Position numbers and translations under genes: made by a program. From NCBI RefSeq assembly GCF_009765215.1, contig NZ_VLNV01000001.1, forward strand, positions 434,001-498,000: DNA of 64,000 bases, given 5' to 3'. This DNA is from Lysobacter prati. Lineage in GTDB: Bacteria > Pseudomonadota > Gammaproteobacteria > Xanthomonadales > Xanthomonadaceae. Below the pieces are notes generated by a model. It searched no databases, had not been told where the DNA came from, and was given only the letters and a program-made list of their open reading frames with translations. This document shows positions 20,218-29,763 of the stretch, one piece after another. How positions within the stretch are numbered: the stretch's first letter is position 1; the number at the start of each line of letters is the position of its first letter.

Positions 20218-22476
20218 TCACCTCGCCGCCGACGGGTTGCGCAGTGGCTGATAGTCGTAATAGCTGTACGCGTACTGGCCAGAACCGCGCTTCTGCACGG
20301 CGTTGAAGATGGCGCCGCGAACTTCGACGCCGTTCTGCTCCAGCCGTTGCTTGGCCATCGCGATCTCGCGCTGCTGGTTGTGGCCCCAGCGCACGACCAT
20401 CAGGCAGGTGCCGACATGGTGGCCGATCACGGCCGCGTCGGTGACCGCCAGTATCGGCGGCGTGTCGATGATGACCACGTCGTAGAGCCTGGCCAGCTCC
20501 TCGAGCATGGTTCCGAAGCGCGGATGCATCAGCAGTTCGGAGGGGTTCGGCGGAATCACGCCGCGCGAGATGAAGGTCATGTTCTCGGTACCTGGCACCT
20601 TGCGCAGCGCCTGCTCCAGGTCGATCTGGCCCGAGATCAGTTCCGAAAGTCCGCCGTCCGAACGCACGCCGATGGCGTGGTGCAGGGTGCCGCGGCGCAT
20701 GTCGGCGTCGATCAGCAGCACGGTCTGGCCAGCTTGGGCAATGGTCACAGCAAGATTGGCGCAGACGAAGGTCTTGCCAACGCCAGGACTCGGCGCGGAA
20801 ATCATCAGAATGTTGTTCTTCATCTCCAGGCGAGTGAAGTGCAGGCTTGTGCGCAGCGTGCGCAGCGCCTCCATCGCCAGGTCGGTCGGCGCGCGCAGTG
20901 CGAGCAGGCGCTGGGTATCGCGGCGGAAGTGGCGCGGACGAGCGGCGATCTGATGGCCCTTGGCGCTGAAAGGAATCGAGGCGTACACCGGCAGGCCGAG
21001 CAGTTCGATATCGGCCGGGTCCTCGACGCCGCGCCTGAACATCTGCCGCAGCAGCACGAACGCGACCATGAACATCGCACCCAGCAAGGTGCCGCCGGCG
21101 ACGACGAGCAGGGGCTTCGGCCACGCCGGGCTGTCCATGTTGACGTCGGCCGAATCGATCACGCGGGCATTGCCGATTGCACTGGCGCGGGCGATGTTGA
21201 GCTGCTGCGCCTGGTCCAGCAGGTTGGCGTAGGTCTGGTTGGTGACTTCAACGTCGCGATTGAGGCGGAACAGGCCCTGTTGCGTGTCGGGCAGCTGGCT
21301 CAGGCGCGACATCAGCCTTGCCTTCTCGGCCTGGAACTGGCCGATCTGGCTCTGCAGCGATTCGTAGACCGGATGCGAGCTGGTGAAGCGGCTGGCGATG
21401 TCGGCGCGCTGCACCAGCAGCTGCTGGATGCTGGCATCCAGGGCGATGCTCTGGTCGAGCAGCGCCTTGTTCTGGACTGCGACGTCGAGCGTGCCGGTGC
21501 GGCTCTGGAAGTCGTTGAGCGCGGCCTGGGCATCGGCCAGCTCACGACGCACGTGCGGCAGTTGTTCGCTGACGAACTGCAGGCGCTTGGCGGCCTCGGC
21601 CGAGTTGCGCGCTACGTTCTGGCGCGAGTAGGCCTGGGTGATCTCCTGCAGCACCTGCTTGGCCCGGACCGGGTCGGAGTTGGAGTAGGTCAGGGCGATC
21701 ACGCCGGAGTTGCGGCCCTGTTCGGTGACGGTGATCTTGCTCTTCAGGTCGGCCATGATCGCCATCGGGTTCAGGCGCTTGACCTCGAAGCGCGTGCCCG
21801 GGTTGGCCGCGATCGTCTTGACGTCGATGGTGACGCCGCTGCCTCTGACCGGGCCTTGCCCTGCGCGACCCTCCAGCAGGGTCTTGCCGTTGGGGTCGAG
21901 CAGCGCGAAGCGGCCGCGCTCGCCGGCGATCAATTGCAGCGGCAGGTCGATCAACGTATCGGGCAGGTCCAGGCGGGCCAGAGCGAGTTTCTCGCCGCCC
22001 CAGCCGAACTGGTTCAGGCCGAACAGTGGCGGCGACAGTGAATCGGGCTGCATCAGCTGTTGCGCACGCGCCGTCAGATCGCCGATGACCGGCACCCGCA
22101 CGGGCTTGGCGGACAGGTCCAGGTCAAGGCGCTTCATCGCCTCGCCCAGCACTCGCCGGGATACCAGCAGTTGCGATTCGGTGGATGTCGGGGAATCGGC
22201 CGACGGCGGCGCCTGCGGCGCGTTGCCGGCGTTGAGGCCGGGAACGGTGGGGAGGCGGCTCTCGACCTGGACCACCGCATTGGCTTCGTACTGTGGGGTC
22301 GCCAGCAGCACGTAGATCGCGCTGGCGGCGAAGAACAGCATGGTCCCGAACATGATCGACCACTTGTTGTCGCTGAGCGTGGTCACCAGGCTCGGGATGT
22401 CGATGTCGTCTTCCCGGATCGTGGTGGCGGGTACCGGATGGGCAAGTTCCGCCCTGGTTATCAGATGGGTAGCCAT
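20218..22476 (-). CDS. Wzc-type chain-length determinant and tyrosine autokinase
   Basis: The 752-aa product has an N-terminal Wzz domain with two membrane segments flanking a large periplasmic coiled-coil region. A cytoplasmic BY-kinase domain follows. Walker A SPGVGKT is at 563-569, Walker A' LLIDADMR at 587-594, and Walker B VVIIDTPP at 667-674. A Tyr-rich tail (YAYSYYDY, 735-742) provides autophosphorylation sites. It should regulate polymerisation and export with the Wza-type channel, and be dephosphorylated by the Wzb-type phosphatase at 25285-25713. Confidence 0.95.
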   Translation of the reverse strand: MATHLITRAELAHPVPATTIREDDIDIPSLVTTLSDNKWSIMFGTMLFFAASAIYVLLATPQYEANAVVQVESRLPTVPGLNAGNAPQAPPSADSPTSTESQLLVSRRVLGEAMKRLDLDLSAKPVRVPVIGDLTARAQQLMQPDSLSPPLFGLNQFGWGGEKLALARLDLPDTLIDLPLQLIAGERGRFALLDPNGKTLLEGRAGQGPVRGSGVTIDVKTIAANPGTRFEVKRLNPMAIMADLKSKITVTEQGRNSGVIALTYSNSDPVRAKQVLQEITQAYSRQNVARNSAEAAKRLQFVSEQLPHVRRELADAQAALNDFQSRTGTLDVAVQNKALLDQSIALDASIQQLLVQRADIASRFTSSHPVYESLQSQIGQFQAEKARLMSRLSQLPDTQQGLFRLNRDVEVTNQTYANLLDQAQQLNIARASAIGNARVIDSADVNMDSPAWPKPLLVVAGGTLLGAMFMVAFVLLRQMFRRGVEDPADIELLGLPVYASIPFSAKGHQIAARPRHFRRDTQRLLALRAPTDLAMEALRTLRTSLHFTRLEMKNNILMISAPSPGVGKTFVCANLAVTIAQAGQTVLLIDADMRRGTLHHAIGVRSDGGLSELISGQIDLEQALRKVPGTENMTFISRGVIPPNPSELLMHPRFGTMLEELARLYDVVIIDTPPILAVTDAAVIGHHVGTCLMVVRWGHNQQREIAMAKQRLEQNGVEVRGAIFNAVQKRGSGQYAYSYYDYQPLRNPSAAR

Positions 22477-22588
22477 GTCTCGTCACCATTACGTTGGAAG
22501 GGGGGAGCAACCGCGAGGGAAGAGGCGGCGGCAGCGCGCATGCGCCATGCCGCTGCAGGTGGAGTGACCGGGGCGTACATGCCGTGCA

Positions 22589-25012
22589 TCACGTCGCCTC
22601 GTAGGCACTGCCCATGCCGGCATGGCTGGAGCCTGAGTGGTTTGGCGAACCTGCGTCCTGCGACAGGGTTCTTGTTATGGAAACTGCAGGACGCAGGACC
22701 GCCAAGGCATCGGCGATGCGCAGGCACGCATCGCCTTCGTCGAGTCCACCAGCGTTGATCGCCTGTGGGGTGCGCGGCTGCTCCCGGTCGAGCAGGTGCA
22801 GCAGGTTGTTGCAGATCGAGACCGGATCGGTGCCGAGCAGGTGGATGCGACCGTTGCCCTGGACGTCGCGCTCGGTCTGCAGGGCCAGCAGCGGCACCGA
22901 CATGGCCATCGCCTCCACTTCGATCTCGGCGGGGGCGAAGGCCAGGTGCGCCCGCTCCAGCAGGTACACCGATGCCAGGTAGTCGGGCGGGTCGATGCAG
23001 TGGAAGTTTGGCGGCGTGGTGCCGCTCCACGCACTGGCCTCGACGCACGCAATGTCGGCGCAAGCGATGTCGATGTCCGGCCGTTCCATCGCCACTTCGT
23101 GCAGCGCCTGCGCAACAAGGCCGGCGTGCTTGCGGTCGACGCCGTCGGCGAACATGAGCAGCAGCGGATGGCCGCGGCGCAGGAAGGCGTAGCGCCGACG
23201 CAGGTCGGTGCGGCAGTCGGCGTCCCATCGCAGGTGCGACAGCGCCGCGCGCAGTGTGTCGATGGCGGTGTTTCCGGTCACGAGGACGCGGTCGGCTGCC
23301 ACGCCTTCGGCCACCAGCTGCCGTCCGGTAGTCGCGCTCGGCGCAACGTGCAGGGCCGCAAGCGATCGCGCGACGCGCCGTCCCGGATCGTCGCTGGCGG
23401 CCTGCGATCCGGCCAGTCCACTGTCGATGCACACCACCGGCACATTGCGGTAATGCGCGGCCAGCGTTGCCGCCAGCGTCGCCGAGGTATCGCCCGGCAC
23501 CAGCACCAGGTCTGGCTGCAACTGGCTCATCAGGCGCTGCAGGCTGCCCAGGGCATTCGACGTGGTTTCCACCGGGTCATCGCCGTGGGGCATGTCGAAC
23601 TCGACATCGGCGATCAGGTCGAACAGGCTCAGCACCTGGTTGGCATTACGCTCGGGAACCGTGGTCACGCACACGGTCGAGTCGAAGCGGTCGTCGCGTG
23701 CCAGCTGCTGCGCGATCGGCGCGATATGGACGGCATCGGGCGAGTCGGCAAGGACGCAAAGGGTCCTGACGGGGGTGAAGTCCCGGTTGTCTTCGCCGGC
23801 GCCTCCGGCATCGTCGTTGGCGGCGTCGTGATTGCCGCGATCGTCCTTGGCGGGATCGTCATGTGAGGCGTCGACATCGTCGAAACGCGCAAGCTCGGTG
23901 ACGAACATGGGCTCGTGGTCGCTGCCGCCCCACGCCATGGCAAGCCCAACGCCATTGCCGGGTAGCGCCGACTGCTTCGCGGCGCGAACCCTGGCCAGCA
24001 ACGCGGGAGTGCCCCAAACGTGGGCGCCGAGCGTGGCAAAAAACGCCACCAGGCTCACCATCTCGGGAATGCCACGCAGCAGGTAGCCGACCAGCACCAG
24101 CATACCGCTCAGCAAGAGCATGGTAAGCAGCGTGGCGCGCGGCTTCAGACCGGCGTCAAGCAGCAGGTGGTGCAGGTGCTGGCGATCGGCGCGGAACGGC
24201 GAGCGCCCCACGCGCACCCGCCGATACATGACCGCAGCGGTATCCATCACCGGCAAGGCCACGCACCACAGCACATCCACCGGCGCCAGCCGCTCGATGC
24301 GCTGGTGGCTCATGTAGATCAGGCTCCACGCGATCAGGAACCCGATCAGGGTGCTGCCGGCATCGCCCATGAAGATCTTGCGGCCGTCCGGCCATCCCAG
24401 GTTGACGAACAGGTAGGGAATCAGGGCGAAGAACAGGACCTGTAGCAGGAACACCACGCCCGGCGTCGACCACGGACTGTCATCGAATAGCATGACCGCG
24501 CCGATCGTCACCATGGCCACGGTCGCGGCCAGGCCATCGATGCCGTCGAGCATGTTGAACGCGTTGATCAGGCCGATCACGGCGATGATCGTGAAAGGGA
24601 TCCCCAGCATCCCCAGGCCTAGCCGGTCGTCGCCGAACAGCTGCCCGAGGTCCTGAATGTAGTAACCGGACGTTGCGATGACCAGCCCGGTCGCGCCGGC
24701 TTCCACCAGCAATCTCGCCCGCACGCTCAGGTCGCTGGCGTCGTCGAGAGCGCCGGCGACGACAATCAATGCGGACGCCGCCATCAGGCTGGTGACGAAA
24801 CCGTCGAAGTAGCCCAGGTAGCTCAGGCCCACGACGGTGCCGATGAAGAAGCACAGGCCGCCGATGAGGGGGATATGGCCGCGGTGGTGCTTCCTGCCGT
24901 TGGGCTTGTCTACAAGTCCCATCCGGCGCGCCCAGGGGCGCATGGAGAAGATTGCGAAGAGCGTGACGGCCAGGGCGATTGCACTGGCAGCGACTAGCTG
25001 TGGATCCTTCAT
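22589..25012 (-). CDS. WecA-like sugar-1-phosphate transferase fused to degenerate WecB-like domain
   Basis: The 807-aa product has two domains. Residues 1-345 form a polytopic GT4/MraY-family domain with ALDDASDL (89-96), NAFNMLDGIDGL (150-161), FMGDAGST and HLHH (279-282); it should start synthesis by moving a HexNAc-phosphate to undecaprenyl phosphate. An acidic, His-containing linker (about 371-411) follows. Residues 415-807 resemble UDP-GlcNAc 2-epimerase (PGDTSAT, TGNTAID). Catalytic and substrate motifs are altered: the HVEAGLR region reads CIDSGLAG, the THRREN region is missing, and SGG-x-QEE reads PAEIEVE. The second domain is probably non-catalytic or has a changed function. Start 25012 has GAGGTG upstream and precedes the first membrane helix. 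It leads the exopolysaccharide operon. Confidence 0.85.
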   Translation of the reverse strand: MKDPQLVAASAIALAVTLFAIFSMRPWARRMGLVDKPNGRKHHRGHIPLIGGLCFFIGTVVGLSYLGYFDGFVTSLMAASALIVVAGALDDASDLSVRARLLVEAGATGLVIATSGYYIQDLGQLFGDDRLGLGMLGIPFTIIAVIGLINAFNMLDGIDGLAATVAMVTIGAVMLFDDSPWSTPGVVFLLQVLFFALIPYLFVNLGWPDGRKIFMGDAGSTLIGFLIAWSLIYMSHQRIERLAPVDVLWCVALPVMDTAAVMYRRVRVGRSPFRADRQHLHHLLLDAGLKPRATLLTMLLLSGMLVLVGYLLRGIPEMVSLVAFFATLGAHVWGTPALLARVRAAKQSALPGNGVGLAMAWGGSDHEPMFVTELARFDDVDASHDDPAKDDRGNHDAANDDAGGAGEDNRDFTPVRTLCVLADSPDAVHIAPIAQQLARDDRFDSTVCVTTVPERNANQVLSLFDLIADVEFDMPHGDDPVETTSNALGSLQRLMSQLQPDLVLVPGDTSATLAATLAAHYRNVPVVCIDSGLAGSQAASDDPGRRVARSLAALHVAPSATTGRQLVAEGVAADRVLVTGNTAIDTLRAALSHLRWDADCRTDLRRRYAFLRRGHPLLLMFADGVDRKHAGLVAQALHEVAMERPDIDIACADIACVEASAWSGTTPPNFHCIDPPDYLASVYLLERAHLAFAPAEIEVEAMAMSVPLLALQTERDVQGNGRIHLLGTDPVSICNNLLHLLDREQPRTPQAINAGGLDEGDACLRIADALAVLRPAVSITRTLSQDAGSPNHSGSSHAGMGSAYEAT

Positions 25013-25284
25013 GCACGCACCTCGGTAGAGCCTCGGGGTGTTGGTCCGTGTGCATGTGCACCACAACAACCACATCGATCTGGCGCGAAGATCTTCGTCC
25101 TTGTGGGCATCCAATGCCGATCCGCGCGCCAGTACCGCATCGAATCTAGGTGTGCGTTGTTGACGGAGAGATGAAAACAAACCGCCTTTCTGAGCAGGGA
25201 TTCAGTTCGATGAACGGTTCACTTGATATAGACAACGATGAAGAAAGTGGTCTTGAATCGACTACAGGCGTGGCATGGGATTGA
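25013..25284 (-). promoter_or_regulatory. Upstream region of the exopolysaccharide operon
   Basis: This 272-nt non-coding region lies before the initiating transferase gene. It has an AT-richer patch at about 25180-25260 and a short palindrome GTGCATGTGCAC (25050-25061). Promoter elements were not identified with confidence. A GATCAC/GTGATC hairpin (25283-25298) overlaps the end of the phosphatase gene and lacks a T-tract. Confidence 0.35.
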
Positions 25285-25713
25285 TCACAGGCGTGATCTC
25301 CATTGATCGATTGCGGTGTCCATCAGCGTGTAGGCGAGATCGAATTTCTCCTGCGATCGGCCATACGGATCGGCGATGTCGCTACCTCCTGACCAGCGCG
25401 ATAGAAGGTAAACGCGGCCGCGCAACGCAGGCGACAGCGCCAGCAATGCGGCCACGTGGCGCTTTTCCATGGCCAGTACCAGTTCAGCACTGTCGAGAAT
25501 CGTGCTGTTGATCTGGCGTGCCACGTGGTCGCTGGCGCTGATGCCATGCGAAAGCAGCGTCCGCTCCGCTGCGGGGTCTACCGGGAAGCCTTCCATGGCA
25601 GCCAGTCCGGCAGATTGGATATCGAGATCAAGTTTGTGCCGACGCAGCATCGCCGCCGCCATGGGGCTGCGGCAGATGTTGCCTTTGCAGACAAAGAGGA
25701 TGCGACGCGGCAT
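25285..25713 (-). CDS. Low-molecular-weight protein-tyrosine phosphatase (Wzb-type)
   Basis: The 142-aa product has the full-length LMW-PTP fold. The P-loop CKGNICRS begins at Cys9 with Arg15, and the general acid Asp sits in ADPYG. It should dephosphorylate the Wzc-type kinase encoded 2.8 kb downstream, cycling polymer assembly. It lies on the same strand as the exopolysaccharide operon and 21 nt after the LigD-polymerase gene. Confidence 0.93.
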   Translation of the reverse strand: MPRRILFVCKGNICRSPMAAAMLRRHKLDLDIQSAGLAAMEGFPVDPAAERTLLSHGISASDHVARQINSTILDSAELVLAMEKRHVAALLALSPALRGRVYLLSRWSGGSDIADPYGRSQEKFDLAYTLMDTAIDQWRSRL

Positions 25714-25734
25714 CTGATACCCAGCGCGGGACGG

Positions 25735-26595
25735 TCAGTTCGATGGGACAGTCTGGCGCACTCGCGAGAACCCGTCCCAAGGGTCTTCCTTGAGCGAATC
25801 CGCGCGCCGCGTGGCCTTGCGCAGGTCGTAGGCCGCGGGTTTGCGTACCTGCGCCAGCTCGTCCCAGCTCAGCGGCATGCACACCGGCGCACCTGCGCGC
25901 GCACGCAGCGACCAACTGGCGACGCTGGTGGCCCCGCGCGTGTTGCGCAGCCAGTCGATGAAGATGCGCCCTTCGCGCGCGGACTTCGATGCCGTGGCGA
26001 CGAATCGCTTCGGTGCTTCTGCGACCAGCTGTTGGGCAAAGGCTTCACAGAAGGCCTTGGCCTGCGCCCAATCGGCCTTGGGGCGTACCGGAACGACGAC
26101 ATGCAGGCCCTTGCCGCCGGACAGGCGCACCCAGCTGCGCAGCTTCAGGCTCGCCAGCCGGTCGCGAATGTCGCGTGCCGCCGACCTCAGTTCGCTCCAC
26201 GCGATTCCCTCGTCCGGGTCGAGGTCGAAGACGAGTCGGTCGGGATGCTCGACGTCGCTCGTGCGCGAGCCCCAGGGATGGAACTCGAGCGTATTCATCT
26301 GCACAAGGTCGAGCAGGCCGTCGACGTCTTCGATATAGAGGTATTCGCCCGTTCCCGAGACCTCGTCGAGCGTGATCGCATGCACGCCGGCACCGAGCGA
26401 GTCGGCGTGATGCTTCTGGAAGAAGCAGCTGGTTCCGGCACCGTCAGGGCAACGCAACAGCGACAGCGGTCGCTCCGCCACGCCTGGCAGCATCCAGCGC
26501 GCCACCACGGCGTAGTACGCCGCGACGTCTCCCTTGGTGATCCCTGCGTCTTCGAAGACGACGCGCTCGGGACTGGTCAATCTGCGCGGAGTCAT
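25735..26595 (-). CDS. Stand-alone LigD-type polymerase/primase domain
   Basis: The 286-aa product corresponds to the NHEJ polymerase (archaeo-eukaryotic primase) domain. Visible segments are RCPDGAGTSCFFQKH, the metal-binding FDLDPDEG, and LSGGKGLHVVVP. It fills or primes ends, preferring ribonucleotides in known homologues. The start at 26595 is chosen because upstream codons lack homology. It has no ligase or phosphoesterase domain. A complete three-domain LigD is encoded 5 kb away (31512-34229), so this is a second polymerase module. Confidence 0.9.
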   Translation of the reverse strand: MTPRRLTSPERVVFEDAGITKGDVAAYYAVVARWMLPGVAERPLSLLRCPDGAGTSCFFQKHHADSLGAGVHAITLDEVSGTGEYLYIEDVDGLLDLVQMNTLEFHPWGSRTSDVEHPDRLVFDLDPDEGIAWSELRSAARDIRDRLASLKLRSWVRLSGGKGLHVVVPVRPKADWAQAKAFCEAFAQQLVAEAPKRFVATASKSAREGRIFIDWLRNTRGATSVASWSLRARAGAPVCMPLSWDELAQVRKPAAYDLRKATRRADSLKEDPWDGFSRVRQTVPSN

Positions 26596-26698
26596 TGATG
26601 CGGCCTCACCAGCAGCGGGCAGGGCTGCCGGCGAAGGCAGCGACTGCCGACTGTCCCGTGGAGGGTGTTGGTGATCAGTGAACGCCGCTTTGCGCCAT

Positions 26699-27193
26699 TC
26701 AGCTTGGCGCCCGCGACATCCTGCGGACGCGCAACACCTGCCACACCGCACCGATCAGGAACACGACGAACGCCGCGCCGATCGGGTGCTTCAGGCGGGG
26801 GTCTTCAATGCCGCTGGCCCACGGGCTTCCGATCGGCACGCGGATCAGGGTCTCGGTGAAACCGGGAATGAAATGGAAGAACAGCGCGAGCAGGTACGAC
26901 ACCACGGCGACATGGCGCCAGAAGCCGCCGCCGGCGCTGCGGCGTTCCCCGAACCATGCAAGCGCCAGCACCGCCAGGGTCAGCAGGCTCAGCACATGCG
27001 GCACGCCGAAGCCGCCGTGGCGGAAGATGAACAACCCTGTCACCGCGGTGGCAACCGTGAACCAGAAGAACATGCGGCCCGGACGCGAGGCCATGTCGAT
27101 TTGTCGATGACCGATCAGCGCGGCGAAGCCGGCGACCACGGCGATCAGTCCAAGAATGGTATGAATCCAGCCCAGTGGCGTGATGTTGAGCAT
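26699..27193 (-). CDS. Integral membrane protein, possibly DUF2306-like
   Basis: The 164-aa product has about five hydrophobic segments. It starts MLNITPLGWIHTILG and contains His and Arg in FIFRHGGFGVPHVLS and FHFIPGFTETLIR. The family resembles predicted DUF2306 membrane proteins, but I am not certain. No function can be given. The start at 27193 fits the first membrane segment. It lies 104 nt before the LigD-polymerase gene on the same strand. Confidence 0.6.
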   Translation of the reverse strand: MLNITPLGWIHTILGLIAVVAGFAALIGHRQIDMASRPGRMFFWFTVATAVTGLFIFRHGGFGVPHVLSLLTLAVLALAWFGERRSAGGGFWRHVAVVSYLLALFFHFIPGFTETLIRVPIGSPWASGIEDPRLKHPIGAAFVVFLIGAVWQVLRVRRMSRAPS

Positions 27194-27452
27194 GCCGACA
27201 CCCTTGTCTGTAGATGCGATGGGAAGGTTGGAACCACGTGCGCATTGCATGAGCGTGGATTGCCCGTTGCCGGCAACTGCGCGACAACGGTCCTTCAACT
27301 GAAAACGCAGAACAGGTGCAACCTGGGCGTGACTGAGACCGGCCCGGCACGAGGCGGCAGGCCGCCCGGCAGAGGCAGCATAACCGCCAGTGAGGTCGCT
27401 GGCGGCAGGCAAGGGGGCGATGACGGCACCGTCGCCGTCATCGCAAGCGCCG

Positions 27453-28154
27453 TCAGGCGGCGGTGTCGACCAGCACCAGCTCGACGTCTTCCAGTGCAGT
27501 CACGGTGAGCGTGCGCTCGTTGCGGACTGCCGCACCGTCACGTGCTTCCAGGCGTACACCGTTGACTTCGGCCACGCCCGTGGCGGGAACCAGATAGCCG
27601 AAGCGGTCCTCGCCCAGTTCGTACTGCGCCGTTTCACCGGCGGCGAGCGTCAGGCCCAGCACGCGGGCATTGGCGCGGATCGGCAGTGCATCCTCGTCGC
27701 CCTCGGCGCCACTGGCCAGGACCACGAAGCGTCCGGCGCGATCGCCCTTCGGGAAGGGCTTGGCGCCCCAGGTCGGCGCGCCGCCGCGCTGGTCGGGGAT
27801 GATCCAGATCTGGAAGATCCGGGTCGTGCCGGGCTCCAGGTTGTACTCGGCGTGCTGGATGCCGGTGCCCGCGCTCATCACCTGCACGTCGCCGGCCTCG
27901 GTACGGCCACGGTTGCCCAGGTTGTCCTGGTGCGTGATCGCGCCTTCGCGGACGTAGGTGATGATCTCCATGTCCGAGTGCGGGTGCGGCGGGAAGCCGG
28001 TGTTGGCGGCGATGGTGTCGTCGTTCCAGACCCGCAGCGCGCCCCAGCCCATGCGCTGGGCGTCGTGGTAGCTGGCGAAGGAGAAGTGGTGCTTGGCGTC
28101 GAGCCAACCGTGGTTGGCTCCACCCAGGCCGTTGAAGGGGCGATGCTCGATCAT
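27453..28154 (-). CDS. Pirin family protein
   Basis: The 233-aa product is a bicupin of the pirin/YhhW family. N-terminal metal ligands are visible in HPHSDME and GTGIQHAEY. YhhW-type pirins can act as quercetin 2,3-dioxygenases; other pirins are regulatory. The gene is divergent from a LysR gene with 113 nt between, the usual layout for regulator and target. Confidence 0.93.
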   Translation of the reverse strand: MIEHRPFNGLGGANHGWLDAKHHFSFASYHDAQRMGWGALRVWNDDTIAANTGFPPHPHSDMEIITYVREGAITHQDNLGNRGRTEAGDVQVMSAGTGIQHAEYNLEPGTTRIFQIWIIPDQRGGAPTWGAKPFPKGDRAGRFVVLASGAEGDEDALPIRANARVLGLTLAAGETAQYELGEDRFGYLVPATGVAEVNGVRLEARDGAAVRNERTLTVTALEDVELVLVDTAA

Positions 28155-28229
28155 GGTGCAGCTCCTGTGGGGGTTACCCGCTAGGGAATTGGGTTGACCG
28201 GCAAGATAGGCGTTTCGGAACAGGTTTAG

Positions 28230-28261
28230 AATGGAACCAATCGAAAAGTATCGTTTCCATT
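28230..28261. promoter_or_regulatory. Candidate LysR operator between pirin and LysR genes
   Basis: Inverted repeat AATGGAA/TTCCATT (28230-28236 and 28255-28261) with an 18-nt spacer lies just before the LysR start codon at 28268. LysR proteins typically bind such sites in divergent regions. This is inference from position. Confidence 0.35.
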
Positions 28262-28267
28262 ATTGAC

Positions 28268-29188
28268 ATGCAGAAACTGCCCGACCTGGAAGCCTGGGCG
28301 ATCTTCGCCAAGGTCGCCGAAACCGGCTCGTTCGCCCGCACGGCGACCGACCTGGGCCTGTCGCAGGCCACCGTGTCCAAGGCCATCACCCGGCTGGAGA
28401 CTCGGCTGAAGACGGTGCTTTTCCACAGAACCTCGCGGCGGATGTCGCTGACCGAAAGCGGTCGTGGCGCGCTCGAGCGCGCCACCCGGATCCTCGCCGA
28501 GGGCGAGGCGGTCGAAGCCGAGATCACCGCGCAGGCCACCAGTCCGCGCGGGCTGGTGCGGATGGCGGTGCCGATGTCGTTCGGCATCGCCCATCTGTCG
28601 CCGGTGTTGCCGGAGTTCATGCGGCGCTATCCCGACATCGCCCTGGAGGTCGACTTCGACGATGGCTTCGCCGACCTGGTCGGCGGCGGCTTCGACCTGG
28701 CCTTGCGGATCTCGGCGCTGGCCGATTCCAGCCTGCTGGCGCGCCGCCTTTGCGGCGTGCGGGTGCTGCTGGTGGCCACCCCGGAGTATCTCGACGCGCG
28801 TGGCCGGCCTCGCCATCCACGTGATCTGGCCGAGCACAGTGCGCTGTTCTATACGCTGTCGCGCTTCGGCAATGCCTGGCGCTTCCAGCACCGCCGCCAT
28901 GGTGATTTCTCGATCAGCGTGCAGGCACCGCTGCGGGTCAACAACGCCGAGGCGATCAATTCGGCGTTGCTCGCGGGGCTTGGACTGGCACTGCAGCCGG
29001 AGTTCCTGGTCTGGCGCGAGATCAAGGCTGGCAAACTCGAGGTGGTGATGCCGGACTGGTCGCCGCCGCCGATCGCGTTGCATGTGGTGACGCCGCCAGG
29101 TCGCGTGCGGCCGGCGCGTGTGCAGGCACTGATCGACCACCTTGTGCGAAAGTTCGAGAAGGCGCCGTGGGCGGACCGCGGCGAATGA
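28268..29188 (+). CDS. LysR-family transcriptional regulator (pirin-linked)
   Basis: The 306-aa product has an N-terminal winged helix-turn-helix (about residues 5-62; [20 protein letters not shown]). A periplasmic-binding-protein-like effector domain follows from about 90. Its best-known role would be control of the divergent pirin gene. The inducer is unknown. Confidence 0.92.
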   Translation: MQKLPDLEAWAIFAKVAETGSFARTATDLGLSQATVSKAITRLETRLKTVLFHRTSRRMSLTESGRGALERATRILAEGEAVEAEITAQATSPRGLVRMAVPMSFGIAHLSPVLPEFMRRYPDIALEVDFDDGFADLVGGGFDLALRISALADSSLLARRLCGVRVLLVATPEYLDARGRPRHPRDLAEHSALFYTLSRFGNAWRFQHRRHGDFSISVQAPLRVNNAEAINSALLAGLGLALQPEFLVWREIKAGKLEVVMPDWSPPPIALHVVTPPGRVRPARVQALIDHLVRKFEKAPWADRGE

Positions 29189-29306
29189 GTGTCCGCCGCG
29201 AATTGCGTTAAGTCGGTGTGATGACAGGCAGCCGAATGTAATTACCAAGCCCGGTCTTGCCGGTCTTCGGCGTTGGAGCAGGCAGGAAGCCGCTGAGGAG
29301 TGCCTC

Positions 29307-29750
29307 ATGCACGTTGCCAAGGGTTGGTGGTGGCTGGGCCGCATTGGCCTGTGCCTGCCTTATGCCTGGAGTGGCGTGTCGAAGCTGCTGGATTTCCCGG
29401 GCGCGGTGGCCGAGCAGGCCCATTTCGGAATGCTCCCGCCCGCGCTGTACGCGGCCGCCGTGATCGTCGTGCAACTGGGCGCCTGCCTGGCCGTGCTGTT
29501 CTGCCGCGGCCGCTGGCGTGCAGGCGGCGCCATCGTGCTGGCATTGTTCACGATCGTGGCCACGGTGATCGGCCACTCGTACTGGACGATGGCGGGGATG
29601 CAGCGTGTGCACACGCTCAATGCCTTCCTCGAGCACGCCGGCCTGGTCGGCGGTTTCATCCTCATCGCCGCGCAGGCGTTGCACAAGGGCGGTGTCGGCG
29701 CAGATGAGGAAGAGGAAGAAGAGGAAGAGGAAGAGGAAGAGGAAGAGTAG
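29307..29750 (+). CDS. DoxX-family membrane protein with poly-Glu tail
   Basis: The 147-aa product has four membrane segments typical of DoxX/MauE-like proteins, including PYAWSGVSKLLDFPGAV near the N-terminus. The C-terminus is 14 consecutive Glu residues, encoded by GAG/GAA repeats. GAGGAG lies 7 nt upstream of the start at 29307. The function in this context is unknown. The acidic tail is not typical of the family. Confidence 0.82.
   Translation: MHVAKGWWWLGRIGLCLPYAWSGVSKLLDFPGAVAEQAHFGMLPPALYAAAVIVVQLGACLAVLFCRGRWRAGGAIVLALFTIVATVIGHSYWTMAGMQRVHTLNAFLEHAGLVGGFILIAAQALHKGGVGADEEEEEEEEEEEEEE
29706..29747 (+). repeat. GAG/GAA codon repeat encoding Glu14
   Basis: Fourteen Glu codons run up to the stop, mostly alternating GAG-GAA, giving a 6-bp repeat. 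Slippage would alter tail length without changing frame. Confidence 0.9.
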
Positions 29751-29763
29751 GCCGGCACGCAGG

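Noticed and set aside
25283-25298. Hairpin at the end of the phosphatase gene as a terminator
   Set aside because: The 6-bp stem has no T-tract and overlaps the stop codon.
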